Both the position numbers and the translations under genes were made by a program. Under the pieces are notes generated by a model, which had not been told where the DNA came from, did not search any database, and saw nothing but the letters and a program-made list of their open reading frames with translations. DNA of 6,893 nucleotides from the NCBI GenBank assembly GCA_023251335.1, contig JAHEZA010000135.1:1-6893 (forward strand), read 5' to 3'. Origin of the DNA: Chitinophagaceae bacterium (GTDB taxonomy: Bacteria > Bacteroidota > Bacteroidia > Chitinophagales > Chitinophagaceae). Shown piece after piece: positions 6,296-6,893 of the stretch (position 1 is the stretch's first letter; the number at the start of each line of letters is the position of its first letter).

Positions 6296-6893
6296 ATGAA
6301 AAAAACAATTCAACAATGCCTTGATGAACGCATTTTAATTATTGATGGCGCCATGGGCACGATGATTCAGCAATACAGGCTGGAAGAAAATGATTATCGT
6401 GGCGAACGCTTTAAAGACTGGCATAAAGATGTAAAAGGAAATAATGATTTGCTGAGTATTACTCAGCCAAAAATTATCCAGTCAATTCACAAAGCGTATT
6501 TGGAGGCAGGCGCTGATATTATTGAAACCAATACCTTCAGCAGCACGTCCATCGCCCAGGCAGATTATGATATGCAATCGCTGGCGTATGAATTAAATGT
6601 TGCCGCAGCACAGTGTGCCAGGAAAGCAATTGAAGAATTTGTTTCAGACAGTAAAGAAGCAAATAATTACAAATTCATTGCAGGCGCTATTGGGCCATTG
6701 AACAAAACTTTAAGCCTTTCGCCTGATGTAAATAATCCGGGTTTTAGAACCGTAACTTTTGATGAAGTGGCGAATGCGTATTATGAACAAATAAAAGGGC
6801 TCGTAGATGGCGGAGTCGATTTGCTTCTGATAGAAACCATTTTTGACACACTCAATGCAAAGGCAGCGATTTATGCGATAAAGAAATATTTCA
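6296..6893 (+). CDS. metH: Methionine synthase, homocysteine methyltransferase domain, 3'-truncated by window
   Basis: Cobalamin-dependent methionine synthase moves a methyl group from 5-methyltetrahydrofolate to homocysteine in the cytoplasm, the last step of methionine synthesis. The 199 visible codons run open to the right edge and align closely with the E. coli MetH N-terminus: [15 protein letters not shown] (11-25), YRGERFKDW (34-42), GNNDLL (48-53), [10 protein letters not shown] (72-81), [14 protein letters not shown] (homologue of GPTNRTASISPDVN) and [13 protein letters not shown] (179-191). The zinc-binding cysteines of this TIM-barrel domain lie further on and cannot be checked. In some Bacteroidota this domain is encoded as a separate short protein, so it could be either the full enzyme or the split form. 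The 16-base gap to nhaA suggests co-transcription. The start fits the family; no Shine-Dalgarno is seen, only an A-rich leader. Confidence 0.95.
   Translation, partial: MKKTIQQCLDERILIIDGAMGTMIQQYRLEENDYRGERFKDWHKDVKGNNDLLSITQPKIIQSIHKAYLEAGADIIETNTFSSTSIAQADYDMQSLAYELNVAAAQCARKAIEEFVSDSKEANNYKFIAGAIGPLNKTLSLSPDVNNPGFRTVTFDEVANAYYEQIKGLVDGGVDLLLIETIFDTLNAKAAIYAIKKYF

Noticed and set aside
1..6893. CRISPR arrays, transposable elements, tRNA or rRNA genes
   Set aside because: No regularly spaced repeats, transposase-like ORFs, terminal inverted repeats or tRNA/rRNA-like sequences were seen.

Overview
The window looks like ordinary chromosomal DNA from a member of the Bacteroidota, possibly a Chitinophagaceae- or Sphingobacteriales-type genome. 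It is AT-rich. Two predicted secreted proteins carry signal peptides ending in the Ala-Gln style common in this phylum. Start codons are preceded by A/T-rich leaders rather than clear Shine-Dalgarno sequences. One upstream region has an exact match to the Bacteroidota promoter (TTG, about 19 nt, TAnnTTTG). Genus-level placement is inference.

Layout. (1) 1-933, plus strand: 3' part of a secreted alpha/beta hydrolase of the proline iminopeptidase (S33) type, cut by the window edge. (2) 945-990: hairpin terminator between convergent genes. (3) 1016-2590, minus strand: secreted M28 zinc metallopeptidase with an inserted PA domain; the start is moved inward so that the signal peptide is N-terminal. 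(4) 2591-2753: short divergent intergenic region. (5) 2754-3260, plus strand: Dps-type mini-ferritin with a complete ferroxidase site, followed by a strong intrinsic terminator at 3292-3330. (6) 3482-4747, plus strand: NhaD-type Na+/H+ antiporter, preceded by two interleaved 6-bp inverted repeats. (7) 4748-5100: 353-base gap holding a well-matched promoter, several hairpins and palindromes, and a doubtful 58-codon ORF. (8) 5101-6279, plus strand: NhaA-type Na+/H+ antiporter. (9) 6296 to the window end, plus strand: 5' part of metH, the homocysteine methyltransferase domain of cobalamin-dependent methionine synthase, starting 16 nt after nhaA.

How the genes fit together. NhaD and NhaA are unrelated secondary antiporters with the same net job: exporting Na+ (or Li+) in exchange for protons, for pH and salt homeostasis. 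Their adjacency suggests a small cation and pH homeostasis locus, with Dps (iron and oxidative-stress protection) just upstream as a separate transcription unit. metH is so close behind nhaA that co-transcription is likely, although no functional link is obvious. The hydrolase and M28 peptidase are exported enzymes unrelated to ion transport.

No wholly new system is visible. The parts that known genes do not explain are the leader regions of the two antiporter genes. Both contain paired sequence elements that could be operators or cis-acting RNA structures, and these are the best targets for follow-up.
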